Shown here one piece after another: positions 52,135 through 61,642 of a DNA stretch of 64,000 nucleotides. The DNA lies in assembly GCA_022823145.1 (NCBI GenBank), contig JAJDXS010000016.1:25400-89399 (forward strand), in the 5' to 3' direction. The DNA comes from Gemmatimonadota bacterium. GTDB lineage: Bacteria > Gemmatimonadota > Gemmatimonadetes > Longimicrobiales > Gaopeijiaceae. Made by a program: the position numbers and the translations under genes. The notes beneath the pieces were generated by a model. That model was not told where the DNA came from, ran no database searches, and saw only the letters and a list, made by a program, of their open reading frames with translations. Positions within the stretch are counted from its first letter, which is position 1. The number at the start of each line of letters is the position of its first letter.

Positions 52135-52189
52135 CTCGCAGCCAGCGGCCGAGGGGTGCCCATCCAGCCCGGCGTGCCATATTTCGAGC

Positions 52190-53350
52190 ATGCCTGGCCG
52201 CCCCCCACCCCCCCTCGCCCCGCCCCGCGACCGCGCGTGGGTAGAGGTCCGCACGGCCGCCCTGCGCCACAACCTTGGCAGCATCGGCGAGTCGGTCGGA
52301 CCGGACGTCAGGCTCGTCCCCATGGTGAAGGCCGACGGCTACGGCCTCGGCGTCGAGCGAGTCGTCCACGCCCTGCGCCCGGCGCGGCCGTTCGGCTGGG
52401 GTGTCGCCACGATCGAGGAGGGCCTCGAACTCAGACGCCTCGGTCTGCAGGCGCCCCTGATGATCTGCGCGCCGGTGCCGCCCGACGACCTCCCCCGCGC
52501 GGTCGCCGCCGCCCTCATCCCCTCCATCTCCGACCCGGACAGCCTCTCCGCGCTGCGCGCCCTCGCCCGCCGCGCGCGCGCCGCCACCCCCATCCCCTTC
52601 CAGCTCGAAGTCGACACCGGAATGGGCCGCGCCGGCTTCCCCCCGGATCGCGCGGCCGAGGCCCTGGCCCGCCTCGCGGCCGCCGCCCTCCCCACCCCAC
52701 ACGGCCTCCGCCTGTTCGGCATCTTCACGCACCTGCACTCGGCCGATCAGCCCGACCTTGCCAGCGCCCGCGACCAGATCGCCCGCTTCGACCATTTCAT
52801 CTCCGGCCTCCGGCGTGCCGGCGCTCTCCCCGCGGACGCCCTCGTCCACTGCTCCAACAGCGCCGGCGCTCTGCGCCTCGCGTCCCGCACGGCCAACGCG
52901 GCCCGCACCGGCATCTACCTCTACGGCGCCTCGGCGGGCGACCCGGACCGCCGCCCCGAGCCCGTCGTCGCCGTCCGTGCGCGGGTGCTCCTCGTGCGCG
53001 ATGTCCCCCCCGGCACCACCCTCGGCTACGGTGCGACCTACACCGCGCGCGGCCACGAGCGCTGGGCCGCGGTCGGCATCGGCTACGGCGACGGACTCCC
53101 CCGCGCGCTCGGCAACCGCGGCTCCGCGATCCTGCGCGGCCGCCGCGTGCCGATCATCGGGCGGATCTCCATGGACACGACGGTGGTAAGAACGGACAAC
53201 GGCACCCCCAACCCCGGAGATATCGTTACCTTTGTCGGTCGTGACGGTGGAATCGAATTGCCCCTGGAGGAGGTCGCGGAGCTGGCCGGCACGATTCCCT
53301 ACGAGATCCTGACGGGACTCTCGCGGAGACTGCCCCGAGTTTCGATATAG
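52190..53350 (+). CDS. alr: Alanine racemase
   Basis: A 386-residue PLP enzyme giving D-alanine for the peptidoglycan pentapeptide. The PLP Lys is in MVKADGYGLG (Lys47). The catalytic Tyr region is GYGATYTARG, and the substrate/phosphate segments HCSNSAGAL, RTGIYLYGAS and ISMDTTVV are present. The ATG at 52190 (MPGRPPPPLAP) is favoured, since the longer frame reads into repeat copy D. It supplies D-Ala used by MurF's dipeptide. cdd follows after 5 bp. Confidence 0.92.
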   Translation: MPGRPPPPLAPPRDRAWVEVRTAALRHNLGSIGESVGPDVRLVPMVKADGYGLGVERVVHALRPARPFGWGVATIEEGLELRRLGLQAPLMICAPVPPDDLPRAVAAALIPSISDPDSLSALRALARRARAATPIPFQLEVDTGMGRAGFPPDRAAEALARLAAAALPTPHGLRLFGIFTHLHSADQPDLASARDQIARFDHFISGLRRAGALPADALVHCSNSAGALRLASRTANAARTGIYLYGASAGDPDRRPEPVVAVRARVLLVRDVPPGTTLGYGATYTARGHERWAAVGIGYGDGLPRALGNRGSAILRGRRVPIIGRISMDTTVVRTDNGTPNPGDIVTFVGRDGGIELPLEEVAELAGTIPYEILTGLSRRLPRVSI

Positions 53351-53355
53351 TTCAT

Positions 53356-53766
53356 ATGTCCGTCGACCTGCTCGCCACGCGCGCGCGCGCCATGCTGGCC
53401 CACTCCTACGCGCCGTATTCCCGTTTCAGGGTGGGGGCCGCCATCGAGTCGGTCACGGGCGCGGTCTTCGCCGGATGCAACGTCGAGAACGCCTCGTACG
53501 GTCTCACCATCTGTGCCGAGCGGTCGGCGGTTGCGCAGGCGGTCGCGGGCGGGCATCGCCGTTTCCGCCGGCTCGTGATCGTCACGGACTCGGACCGCGC
53601 GGTGGCCCCCTGCGGCGCGTGCTGTCAGGTCGTGGCCGAGTTCGCCGCCGACACGCAGGTGTTCAGCTTCGGAAACACGGAGGAAAAGCGCTGGCAACTG
53701 ACCGACCTGCTTCCCAACGCCTTCCAGCTGGCCGACGCAGCGGGTTCAGGAGGTGGGGACAAGTGA
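53356..53766 (+). CDS. cdd: Cytidine deaminase
   Basis: A 136-residue zinc enzyme deaminating cytidine and deoxycytidine. Zinc ligands Cys53 (TICAERSAV, with catalytic Glu55), Cys86 and Cys89 (PCGACC) are intact. YAPYSRFRVGAAIES and GCNVENASYG bind the nucleoside. Length is typical of tetrameric CDA. Start is near the alr stop; its TGA overlaps the next gene's GTG. Confidence 0.95.
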   Translation: MSVDLLATRARAMLAHSYAPYSRFRVGAAIESVTGAVFAGCNVENASYGLTICAERSAVAQAVAGGHRRFRRLVIVTDSDRAVAPCGACCQVVAEFAADTQVFSFGNTEEKRWQLTDLLPNAFQLADAAGSGGGDK

Positions 53767-55100
53767 CGCCGGCCCGTCGGCTCGCCCTCCTCCCTCTAGT
53801 CGCCCTCGGCGCGGGCTGCACCGAGATGCTCCCCACCGCCGAGAGCGACGACCTCGTGCGGGGCGGCATCGCCGTCGAGGTCAGGCTCCCCGCGAGCGAC
53901 TTCCTGGACCGCGTGCGCGTCTACGGCGGATACGGCCGCGCTTCCGAACTCGGCGGCGGATTCATCGCCCACCGCTTCGGCGCGGGCGCGGATCCCGCCG
54001 CCGACCCCGGCCTCGAAGCCGCCACCCTGCTGCGCTTCGGCCGCTACCCCTCGGTCGTGACCGTCAACGACACCACCGGGACCAGCCGGCCCGACTCCTC
54101 GCTCACCTTCCTTTCGGCGCGCATCGTCGCCCGCTTCGACACCCTGGGCAGCGTGCACTCGGGTCCCGTCGCGATCCGGGCCGACGCGACCACCGAGGCC
54201 TGGGACGGGGTCAGCGCAACCTGGGAGCACGCGGTCGACACGCTGCTGAACCGGGTGCCGTGGTCGCAGCCGGGGGGCGGGGCGCTGCAGGAGATGGGCG
54301 AATGGGTGTGGGACCCCGAAGCAGGCGACTCGCTCATCATCGAGGTCGACTCGGCGCAGGTGGCCGCCTGGTCCGACACGACCGACCTCACGCACGGCGT
54401 CCGGCTGAGCACTGAGGCGCCGGGCGTGAGGCTCCAGCTCCGTTCAGCGCTCATGTGGATCGAGACGATGCCGAGCCTCAACCCCGACACCCTCATCCAG
54501 GTTCTCGCCGGCACCGACGCGATCACCTTCATCTACGACCCCGTCCCGGCAGCGCCCGAGAACGGCATGCGAATCGGCGGAGCCCCCGCCTGGCGCACCG
54601 TCCTCGACCTCGACATCCCGCCCGCGCTCGACGGACCGCCCGCACTCTGCGCACAGCTCGGATGCCCGCTCGAGCTCAGCGAGGACCACATCTCCTACGC
54701 GGCGCTGCGCCTCACGACCCAGGCGGAGCAGGCCGCGTTCGCGCCGTCGGACACGATCAGCATCGACCTGCGGATGGTCATGGTCCCGAGCGTGCTGCCG
54801 AAGTCCCCGCTGGGGCCGTCGCTGTCGGGGATCGCGGGGGTCATTCTGTCGCCCGAGTGGTTCGCTCCGCCGGGCGGGCACGTCGTCGAGGTGCCGGTCA
54901 CGGGGCTGGTGCAGGACCTGCTGCGCGGCGAGACCGCCGACGGCGATCCGGTGAGCACGACGGTGGCGCTCCTCTCGACCTTCGAGCCCCTGTCGATCGA
55001 GTACGCGTCGTTCGAAGGCGTCGGCGCGCCGCCCGGCGGCCCGGCCCGGCCCGGCGAGCCCGAACTGCGCCTGATCCTCAACTACGTGCGCGGGAGGTGA
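53763..55100 (+). CDS. Uncharacterised lipoprotein
   Basis: A 445-residue lipoprotein: GTG start overlapping the cdd stop, signal peptide with lipobox LGAGC near residue 19. The rest is rich in beta strands and Ser/Thr/Asp, with no recognised domain. It looks like a secreted or surface beta protein with a possible DNRLRE/galactose-binding-like fold (SARIVARFDTLGSV, ISYAALRLT). The stop is 2 bp before the outer-membrane protein gene, suggesting the two act together. Confidence 0.6.
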   Translation: MTPARRLALLPLVALGAGCTEMLPTAESDDLVRGGIAVEVRLPASDFLDRVRVYGGYGRASELGGGFIAHRFGAGADPAADPGLEAATLLRFGRYPSVVTVNDTTGTSRPDSSLTFLSARIVARFDTLGSVHSGPVAIRADATTEAWDGVSATWEHAVDTLLNRVPWSQPGGGALQEMGEWVWDPEAGDSLIIEVDSAQVAAWSDTTDLTHGVRLSTEAPGVRLQLRSALMWIETMPSLNPDTLIQVLAGTDAITFIYDPVPAAPENGMRIGGAPAWRTVLDLDIPPALDGPPALCAQLGCPLELSEDHISYAALRLTTQAEQAAFAPSDTISIDLRMVMVPSVLPKSPLGPSLSGIAGVILSPEWFAPPGGHVVEVPVTGLVQDLLRGETADGDPVSTTVALLSTFEPLSIEYASFEGVGAPPGGPARPGEPELRLILNYVRGR

Positions 55101-55102
55101 AC

Positions 55103-56284
55103 ATGCGGCGCACGCTCCTTCTCGCGCTCACGTACGCGCTCGCCCCGGCCCCGGCGCTCGCCCCCGTCCCCGCCGCCGCCCAGTCCTTCCTGGGCTTCCG
55201 CGCGCTCGGCGTCCCCATCGAAGCGGCGGGCGCCCGCGCGCTCTCCCTGGGCAATCTCGGGATCGGACTGCCCAACATCGCCGTGTCCCCCAGCGACCCG
55301 GCCGCGTCGGCGCGCCTCCTCCTGCCCACCGTGACCGTCTCGATGCAGCCCGCCTGGGGCGACTACACCATGGGCGACCAGAGCGGCACGACCAACACCA
55401 CGCGTTTCCCGCTCATCGCCATCGGCTACCCCGCGACGGACAGCGGCGTCGTCACCCTCTCGCTCGCGGGGCACATGGAGCAGCGCTGGGTGGGCGAGCG
55501 CAACCAGGTGGTCCGGCTCGGCGGGGTGGACGTCCCCATCGAGGACAGCTTCGAGACCGACGGCGGCACCTCGGTCGCGAGGCTCGGGTGGGCCCAGCCC
55601 GTGGCCCGGTGGCTCACGGTTGGGGCCAGCGCCGGCCTGTACGTCGGTCGCCTCAACCAGGCCTTCGACCGCCGCCTCGACTCCCTCGTGGTCGGCACCG
55701 AGGTCCGGCCCTACCGCGAGAACTACCAGTGGGGCTACGGCGGCTACACCTTCGCGGCCGGCGTGGGGATCGACCCCCATCCGCTCATCCACCTCGGGAG
55801 CGCCATCGAATGGTCGTCCGACCTCACCGAGACCCCCGACGAGGACACCCAGGGCGGCGTCAACACCTACGAGATCCCCCTCAAGCTCTCGGCGGGCGCG
55901 ACGGCGGGCCTCACGCAGCGGCTCCTCTTCAACAGCTCGTTCGTCTACCAGGACTGGTCGGGGGCCGGGGGCTTCGCCGAAGGGACGGTCAGCGGCCGCA
56001 AGATGAGCTGGGGCGCCGGGATCGAGTGGCGGGCGATGCAGCAGGAGTTCCGCAGCCTGCCCATCCGCGTCGGATACCGGAGCGGGGCGCCGCCCTTCCG
56101 CTTCGCGGCACAGGATCCCACCGAGACCGCGTGGTCGCTGGGCGTGGGCTTCAACCTGGTCGAACTCGAGGGCATCCCCCTCGGCTGGATCGACCTGGGC
56201 GTCGAGCGCGCCACGCGCACCAGCCTGCCCCTCGACGAGAACTTCTGGCGGGGCACCATCTCGATCGGCATCTCACGGCTGTGA
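55103..56284 (+). CDS. Outer-membrane beta-barrel protein (FadL/PorV-like)
   Basis: A 393-residue exported protein: signal peptide (about residues 1-27, ...VPAAAQS), then LGVPIEAAGARALSLGNLGIGLPN, the N-terminal hatch pattern of FadL/PorV-like barrels with early GAR-A-G-N spacing. Repeated amphipathic strands follow (GASAGLYVGRL, YGGYTFAAGVGID, WSLGVGFNLV), and it ends in hydrophobic ISRL. It pairs with the lipoprotein just upstream. Transport of hydrophobic compounds or a secretion-related role are both possible. Confidence 0.68.
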   Translation: MRRTLLLALTYALAPAPALAPVPAAAQSFLGFRALGVPIEAAGARALSLGNLGIGLPNIAVSPSDPAASARLLLPTVTVSMQPAWGDYTMGDQSGTTNTTRFPLIAIGYPATDSGVVTLSLAGHMEQRWVGERNQVVRLGGVDVPIEDSFETDGGTSVARLGWAQPVARWLTVGASAGLYVGRLNQAFDRRLDSLVVGTEVRPYRENYQWGYGGYTFAAGVGIDPHPLIHLGSAIEWSSDLTETPDEDTQGGVNTYEIPLKLSAGATAGLTQRLLFNSSFVYQDWSGAGGFAEGTVSGRKMSWGAGIEWRAMQQEFRSLPIRVGYRSGAPPFRFAAQDPTETAWSLGVGFNLVELEGIPLGWIDLGVERATRTSLPLDENFWRGTISIGISRL

Positions 56285-56301
56285 CGGTCCGGGGGCTCCC
56301 C

Positions 56302-57582
56302 ATGCAAGTCCACTACAAGACCTTCGGCTGCAAGGCGAACCAGTACGACACCGAGCGCATGCGCCAGCTGCTGGAGGCCGGCGGTCCCGGTGCCCCCCGC
56401 GCCCGCACCTCGCCCCTCGAAGCCGCCGACCTCTGCGTGGTCAACACCTGCACCGTCACCAACCAGGCCGACGCCGACGCCCGCCGCTTCATCCGCCGGG
56501 TGGCGCGCCGCAACCCGGGCGCCCGCATCGTCGTGGCCGGCTGCTCGGCCGTCCTGCGGGCCAGGGACTACCGGGCGATGGACGAAGTCAGCGAAGTCGT
56601 CCAGGGCCACGACCCGGCCGCAGTCCTGGCGGCGGCCGGCCGCGCGCTCGCGCACTCCGCCCCCGCCCCCACCCCCCGCCTCGTCCAGCTCGACCGCGCC
56701 CGCCCGCTCCGACAGCGCGCGGGCGCGACCCGCGGCTGGCTCAAGGTCCAGGACGGATGCGACCGCAAGTGCTCGTTCTGCGCCACCCGCCTGGCCCGCG
56801 GCCGAAGCCGCAGCCGCACTCCGGACGAAGTCGTCGCCGAGGCCCGCGCTCTCGACCGCAACCACCCCGAACTCGTCATCACCGGCGTGCACATCGGGCA
56901 CTACGGGCGCGACCTGGACCCGCGCATCACGCTCACCGCCCTCGTCCGCCGCCTCCTCGACGACGTCCCCGGCCCGAGGTTCCGCCTCGGCAGCATCGAA
57001 GCGACCGAAATCGACGACGGCATGGTCCGCCTCCTCGCCGAATCCGGCGGACGCCTCGCGCCGCACCTGCACATGCCGCTCCAGAGCGGCGCCGACCCCG
57101 TGCTCCGCGGCATGAGGCGCTGGCACACGCGCGAACACTACCGCCGCCGCGCCCTCGACATCGCCGCCGCCGTCTCGCCGATCGGCCTCGGCGCCGACAT
57201 CATCACCGGCTTCCCGGGCGAGACCGACGCCGACCACGCGCAGACCGCCGGCCTCGTGGACGAGCTCCCGTTCACCTACCTCCACGTCTTCCCGTGGTCG
57301 CCGCGCGAAGGCACCGCCGCCGCCGAAATGCCCGGCCGCCTCCCGCAGCGCATCGCCTGGGAGCGCGCACGGGAACTCCGCACGCTCGGCACCGAAAAGG
57401 GCGCGCACCACGCCCGCCGTCGCGGCGGTTCCCGTGTGGAGGTGGTGATGGAGGGCGACGGAGGCACCGCGCTCACCGGTGACTACATGAGGGTCGCCGT
57501 GGGATCGCGGCGACCGGCGGATCACCGCCGCCTGCACCCGGGCACCCTGTCACCCGATGGCTCGGAGGTCGCGCTGCAATGA
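56302..57582 (+). CDS. mtaB: tRNA t6A37 methylthiotransferase MtaB
   Basis: A 426-residue radical-SAM enzyme converting t6A37 to ms2t6A37 in tRNA. UPF0004 domain with YKTFGCKANQYD, VNTCTVT and AGCSAV cysteines for the auxiliary cluster; radical-SAM site CDRKCSFCATRLARG; IGLGADIITGFPGETD. C-terminal TRAM-like strand region is short. The ATG at 56302 has GGGGG 6 bp upstream; a GTG at 56281 overlapping the previous stop is the alternative. ATGA overlap with miaB. Confidence 0.88.
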   Translation: MQVHYKTFGCKANQYDTERMRQLLEAGGPGAPRARTSPLEAADLCVVNTCTVTNQADADARRFIRRVARRNPGARIVVAGCSAVLRARDYRAMDEVSEVVQGHDPAAVLAAAGRALAHSAPAPTPRLVQLDRARPLRQRAGATRGWLKVQDGCDRKCSFCATRLARGRSRSRTPDEVVAEARALDRNHPELVITGVHIGHYGRDLDPRITLTALVRRLLDDVPGPRFRLGSIEATEIDDGMVRLLAESGGRLAPHLHMPLQSGADPVLRGMRRWHTREHYRRRALDIAAAVSPIGLGADIITGFPGETDADHAQTAGLVDELPFTYLHVFPWSPREGTAAAEMPGRLPQRIAWERARELRTLGTEKGAHHARRRGGSRVEVVMEGDGGTALTGDYMRVAVGSRRPADHRRLHPGTLSPDGSEVALQ

Positions 57583-58919
57583 AGACCCGCGCCTACGTCG
57601 AGACCTACGGCTGCCAGATGAACATCTCCGACGGCGAGCTCATGGAGGGCGTCCTGGAAGACCAGGGTTACGAGATCGTGACCGCCCCCGAGGCGGCCGA
57701 CGTCGTGCTCGTCAACACCTGCGCGATCCGCGAGCACGCCGAGACGCGGGTCCTGGGCCGCGTGGGCCAGCTCAACGCACTCAAGCGCGAGCGCCCGGAC
57801 ATGATCCTCGGCGTCACCGGGTGCATGGCGCAGCGGATGGGCGACGACCTCCTCGCCAGGGCCCCCTACGTCGACCTCGTCATGGGGCCCGACGGGTACC
57901 GCGGCCTCGGCAGCGCGCTCGCCGAGATCCGGGGCCGCGGGACGGAGGCGCCAGGCGCCGGCTCCGGCAGCCGCAGGCGTCTCTCGGTGCTCGACCTCTC
58001 CCTCGACGAGAACTACCGCGGCCTCGAACAGCGCCGCCGCTCGACCGTTACCGCCTGGGTCCCCATACAAAGGGGCTGCAATCACCGGTGCACCTTCTGC
58101 ATCGTGCCCTACGTGCGCGGATTGGAGAAGAACCGCGACCCGGACGAGGTCCTGGACGAGGTGCGGCGCGTCGCCCGCGACGGGATCACCGAGGTCACCC
58201 TCCTGGGACAGACCGTCAATTCGTACAGCTGGGGCGACGTGTCGTTCGCGCGGCTTCTCGAGGCGGTCGCGCGCGTGCCCGGGATCCGGCGCGTGCGATT
58301 CACGTCGCCGCACCCGAACGACGTCACCGACGAGCTCGTCGAGGTCATGGCGCGCGAGGACACCGTGTGCGAGCAGTTCCACCTGCCCGTGCAGTCGGGA
58401 AGCAACCGCGTGCTGCGCCGCATGCTCCGCCGCTACACCGCCGAGACGTTCATGGAGAAGGTCGACCTCATCCGCGGCGCGCTGCCCGATGTCGCGCTCT
58501 CCACCGACGTGATCGTCGCATTCCCGGGCGAGAGCGAGGACGACTTCGAACAGACGCTCGACCTGCTCGGGCGTGTCAGATTCGACGAGGCCTTCACGTA
58601 CAGGTACTCGCCGCGCGAGGGCACGCCCGCGACGCGCCTGCCCGCGCAGCAGTTCATCGACGACGAGGTCGGGCAGGGGCGGCTGGAAAGGCTGATCGAG
58701 ACGACGCGCTCGATCCAGAAGGAGATCAACCGGGGCGAAGTGGGCCGAGTGGAGGAACTGCTGATCGAACGCGAGGCGCGGAGCGAGGGAATGGTCCTGG
58801 GCCGCACCCGCCGGGGCAAGGCGGCCGTCGTGCCCGGATCGAAGGCCGACATCGGCACCTACCTGACCGCCCGCCTCACCCGCACCACCGGCCCCACCTT
58901 CGTAGGGGAGCGCGCGTGA
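57579..58919 (+). CDS. miaB: tRNA i6A37 methylthiotransferase MiaB
   Basis: A 446-residue radical-SAM methylthiotransferase making ms2i6A37. N-terminal cluster cysteines in ETYGCQMNISD, VNTCAIREHAE and VTGCMAQ. Radical-SAM site GCNHRCTFCIVPYVRG, then LLGQTVNSY, SPHPNDVTDE, LPVQSGSNRVL and a C-terminal TRAM domain. The CAIREHAE and IVPYVRG motifs separate it from MtaB, its paralogue just upstream; the two genes overlap by ATGA. Confidence 0.95.
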   Translation: MKTRAYVETYGCQMNISDGELMEGVLEDQGYEIVTAPEAADVVLVNTCAIREHAETRVLGRVGQLNALKRERPDMILGVTGCMAQRMGDDLLARAPYVDLVMGPDGYRGLGSALAEIRGRGTEAPGAGSGSRRRLSVLDLSLDENYRGLEQRRRSTVTAWVPIQRGCNHRCTFCIVPYVRGLEKNRDPDEVLDEVRRVARDGITEVTLLGQTVNSYSWGDVSFARLLEAVARVPGIRRVRFTSPHPNDVTDELVEVMAREDTVCEQFHLPVQSGSNRVLRRMLRRYTAETFMEKVDLIRGALPDVALSTDVIVAFPGESEDDFEQTLDLLGRVRFDEAFTYRYSPREGTPATRLPAQQFIDDEVGQGRLERLIETTRSIQKEINRGEVGRVEELLIEREARSEGMVLGRTRRGKAAVVPGSKADIGTYLTARLTRTTGPTFVGERA

Positions 58920-59284
58920 GCCGCTTCCTGGGCTGGCTGGGTCTGGGGCTCGTCGTCGCCGGGGGAATCGGCTTCGCGATCGCCAACGCGGGCCGCGAGG
59001 TCACGATCGACCTCGGACTCTTCACCCTCTACGGCGTCCCCGTGACCTTCGTCGCCTTCGGAGGCATGGTGGCGGGGATGGCCGTCATGCTGGGCGCCGG
59101 AATCAACGCCGACCTCAAGGTCCGACGGCTGCTGCGCGAACGCCACATGGAGGACCGGCACCAGCTCGCCGCCCGCGGTGACGAGCCGCTCGCCGAGCGC
59201 CGCGATCAGCGCCTCGCGGCAGGCCGCAACCCGCACGCCGCCGGCAGCGGCGAGCAACTGAAGGGAGAAACGCTTTTGGAGTGA
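58916..59284 (+). CDS. LapA-domain small membrane protein
   Basis: A 122-residue protein with two transmembrane helices (about residues 4-24 and 38-63), then a charged helical cytoplasmic tail. The pattern FAIANAGREVTIDLGLFTLYGVPVTFV between the helices fits the LapA/DUF1049 family linked to envelope lipid assembly. GTG overlaps the miaB stop, and its TGA overlaps comEC's GTG. Confidence 0.7.
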   Translation: MSRFLGWLGLGLVVAGGIGFAIANAGREVTIDLGLFTLYGVPVTFVAFGGMVAGMAVMLGAGINADLKVRRLLRERHMEDRHQLAARGDEPLAERRDQRLAAGRNPHAAGSGEQLKGETLLE

Positions 59285-61590
59285 GGGGCGCGCCCCCGAT
59301 CCTGTGGACCGCCGTGGGCTTCGCCGCGGGAGCGGCAGCCAGCACGGCCATGGGGTTCGACCGGACCCTCCTCACACTCCTGATCGTCACCTGTCCCATC
59401 GTGCTATGGCGCGGTCCCGAATCGCGCGTCCTGCCGATGCTCCTCGTCTTCGTGGCGGGGCTGGCCTGGGCCACCGCCGACCGCCGGGCAGCGGAACAGT
59501 GCGCCCCGGCCGCTCCGGACGGCGCGCCCGCAAGGGTCACCGGCTACTTCACCGCGGTCAGCGAGGAGGGCGCGTCGACGCTGCGGGTGCTGGCCGACGC
59601 CGGCGGCGGTCGCGGCGGCGACCACTCCGCGTGCGCGGCCGATGTCCGCGTCTACACCCGCGACGGCGCTCCGCCCGAAGCCCGCCCGGTCACCGTCGAG
59701 GGACTCTGGTTCCGCTCGGTGCGCCCCGACGGTACGGAGGCCGTCTACCTGAGCGCGTCCGGCGTCGAGGAGGAGGCCGCCGCCGACAACTACGCGCTCA
59801 CGGTCCCCTGGACGACGCGCCTTCGCACCGCCGTCCGGGGCCGCGCCGCCGAGGCCGTCGACCGCCGGCTCGGCACGCAGGCCGGGGTCGCGTCCGCGCT
59901 GGTCCTCGCCGAGCGCGACGGGATTCCGCGCGAGTTGTGGGACGCCTTCGCGCGCTCCGGCACCGCGCACCTGCTCTCGATCTCGGGCTTTCACGTGGGG
60001 GTGATCGCCGCGCTCCTCGGCGCGCTCCTCTCGGTTGCCGGACTCCCGCCGCGCCGCCGCGCACTCGGCATCGCGGTCGGCGTGTGGGCGTATGTGCTCG
60101 TCATCGGCGCGCCGACCTCGGCGACCCGCGCGGCCTGGATGACCACGGCCTTCGTGGCGGGCCGCCTCCGCCGTTCACCCGCGCGCGCGCTCGGGGCGCT
60201 CGGCCTATCGATGCTGATGATCTCACTGCTGCGCCCGGAGGCCGTCGCCGGCGCCGGCTTCCAGCTGACGGTCACGGGGACCGCGGGGATCCTGATCATG
60301 ACGCGGTGGATCATGAGCCATTGGCCCGCGCATCGGGGCAGGGAGTGGATCGCGTCGCCGGTCGCGGCCGGGATCGGGGCGTCGGTCTTTACGGCGCCGG
60401 TCCTCGCGTACCACTTCGGGCAGATTCCGCTGCTGTCGCTGCCGTCGTCGATCCTGCTCACGCCGATGGTGGCCGCGGCCGTCCCGGGCGTCATCGCGGC
60501 GATCGCGATGGATGTGCTGCACGTCCCCGGGGCCGCCGTCGCCGGGATGGGCGCGGAGGCGCTGCTCTGGACGGTCACGCGCGTGGCCGCGTGGCTGGGC
60601 GCGCTCCCCGGGACGGTGGCGATGGTGACGCCCCGCGAAGCCGCGCTCCTCACCGCCGGGGGGGTCGCTCCGATGCTGCTGGGCTACATGACCTGGCGCA
60701 TCCGGCCCGCCGTGCGCGCCGCCGTGTGCGCTCTCTCCGCGTTCGCGACGCTCTGGGCCGGGCAGGCCGCGCTGTCGGTCGCCGGGCGGGGGACGCTGCA
60801 GATCACCGCGATCGACGTGGGTCAGGGCGACGCCATCGCGATCCGCACCCCGCGGGGACGGTGGATGCTGGTGGACGCGGGGCCGCGCAGCATGGGCGGA
60901 CATGACGCAGGCCTGACGCGCGTGGTGCCGTACCTGCACGGGCAGGGGGCGCGCCGCCTTGAGGCGGTCATCCTCACCCACCCCGACGAAGACCACGCCG
61001 GGGGGCTCGCGTCGGTTCTGCGCAACGTCCGCACCGGGGCGGTCCTGGGCCCCGGGCTCGGGAGCGGGCAGAGCGGGCACATGCTGGGGCTGGCCCAGGC
61101 GAGGGACGCGGGCGTGCCGTGGCGGCGCGCGGCCACCGGCGACATGTGGACCATGGACGGCGTCGTGTTCCGGGTGCTGAGTCCGCCGGCCGAACCCATT
61201 CTCGACCCCGGCTACCCGAACGACTGGTCAGTGGTGATGCGTGTCGAGTTCGGCGAGTTCTCGGCGCTGCTGACGGGCGACGCCGGCGAAGAGATCGAGT
61301 CGCGGCTGATCGCGGCGGCCGCCGCACCCGCCGACCACGACGTCACGCTGCTCAAGGTCGGCCACCACGGCAGCATCACCTCGACGTCGGAAGCGCTGCT
61401 GCAGGCGACCTCGCCCGAGTACGCCCTCATCCCCGTCGGCGCGCGCAACCGCTACGGCCACCCCGACCCCGTCGTCATCGCCCGGCTGCGCCGCGCGGGC
61501 GCCCACATACTCAGAACGGACCTGCACGGGACGGTCACCGTCACCGCCCGGCGAGATGGCAGTGTCAGCGTGCGGAGGGCGCGGGAGTAG
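59281..61590 (+). CDS. comEC: DNA uptake channel ComEC/Rec2
   Basis: A 769-residue inner-membrane protein that moves transforming single-stranded DNA into the cytoplasm. N-terminal helices and OB-like domain, the Competence domain with HLLSISGFHVGVIAALLGALL-type signature (residues about 234-250), then a C-terminal metallo-beta-lactamase domain with VGQGDAIAIRTPRG, LTHPDEDHAGG and KVGHHGS. All three domains are intact, implying natural competence is possible; no other com genes lie in the window. GTG start coupled to the LapA-like gene. Confidence 0.93.
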   Translation: MRGAPPILWTAVGFAAGAAASTAMGFDRTLLTLLIVTCPIVLWRGPESRVLPMLLVFVAGLAWATADRRAAEQCAPAAPDGAPARVTGYFTAVSEEGASTLRVLADAGGGRGGDHSACAADVRVYTRDGAPPEARPVTVEGLWFRSVRPDGTEAVYLSASGVEEEAAADNYALTVPWTTRLRTAVRGRAAEAVDRRLGTQAGVASALVLAERDGIPRELWDAFARSGTAHLLSISGFHVGVIAALLGALLSVAGLPPRRRALGIAVGVWAYVLVIGAPTSATRAAWMTTAFVAGRLRRSPARALGALGLSMLMISLLRPEAVAGAGFQLTVTGTAGILIMTRWIMSHWPAHRGREWIASPVAAGIGASVFTAPVLAYHFGQIPLLSLPSSILLTPMVAAAVPGVIAAIAMDVLHVPGAAVAGMGAEALLWTVTRVAAWLGALPGTVAMVTPREAALLTAGGVAPMLLGYMTWRIRPAVRAAVCALSAFATLWAGQAALSVAGRGTLQITAIDVGQGDAIAIRTPRGRWMLVDAGPRSMGGHDAGLTRVVPYLHGQGARRLEAVILTHPDEDHAGGLASVLRNVRTGAVLGPGLGSGQSGHMLGLAQARDAGVPWRRAATGDMWTMDGVVFRVLSPPAEPILDPGYPNDWSVVMRVEFGEFSALLTGDAGEEIESRLIAAAAAPADHDVTLLKVGHHGSITSTSEALLQATSPEYALIPVGARNRYGHPDPVVIARLRRAGAHILRTDLHGTVTVTARRDGSVSVRRARE

Positions 61591-61596
61591 AAAACT

Positions 61597-61633
61597 GTAA
61601 AGCAAACATTACTTCTTGTAATGCTGACATTAC
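61597..61633. promoter_or_regulatory. 37-bp operator-like element E2
   Basis: GTAAAGCAAACATTAC, TTCT, TGTAAT, then ACATTAC. Same layout as E1 (51999-52035), including two ACATTAC half-sites 21 bp apart around an inverted GTAAT; 28 of 37 bases agree. It lies between the 3' ends of comEC and the HNH pseudogene, an odd place for a promoter operator. Confidence 0.55.
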
Positions 61634-61642
61634 TCTACAGCG

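Larger units (their letters stand above)
51908..52189. other. 282-bp mazG-alr divergent region built of repeats
   Basis: The gap contains, in order, dispersed repeat copy C, the 37-bp operator-like element E1, and dispersed repeat copy D. I see no RNA gene or further ORF. Any promoters for mazG and alr must lie among these repeats. Confidence 0.55.
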
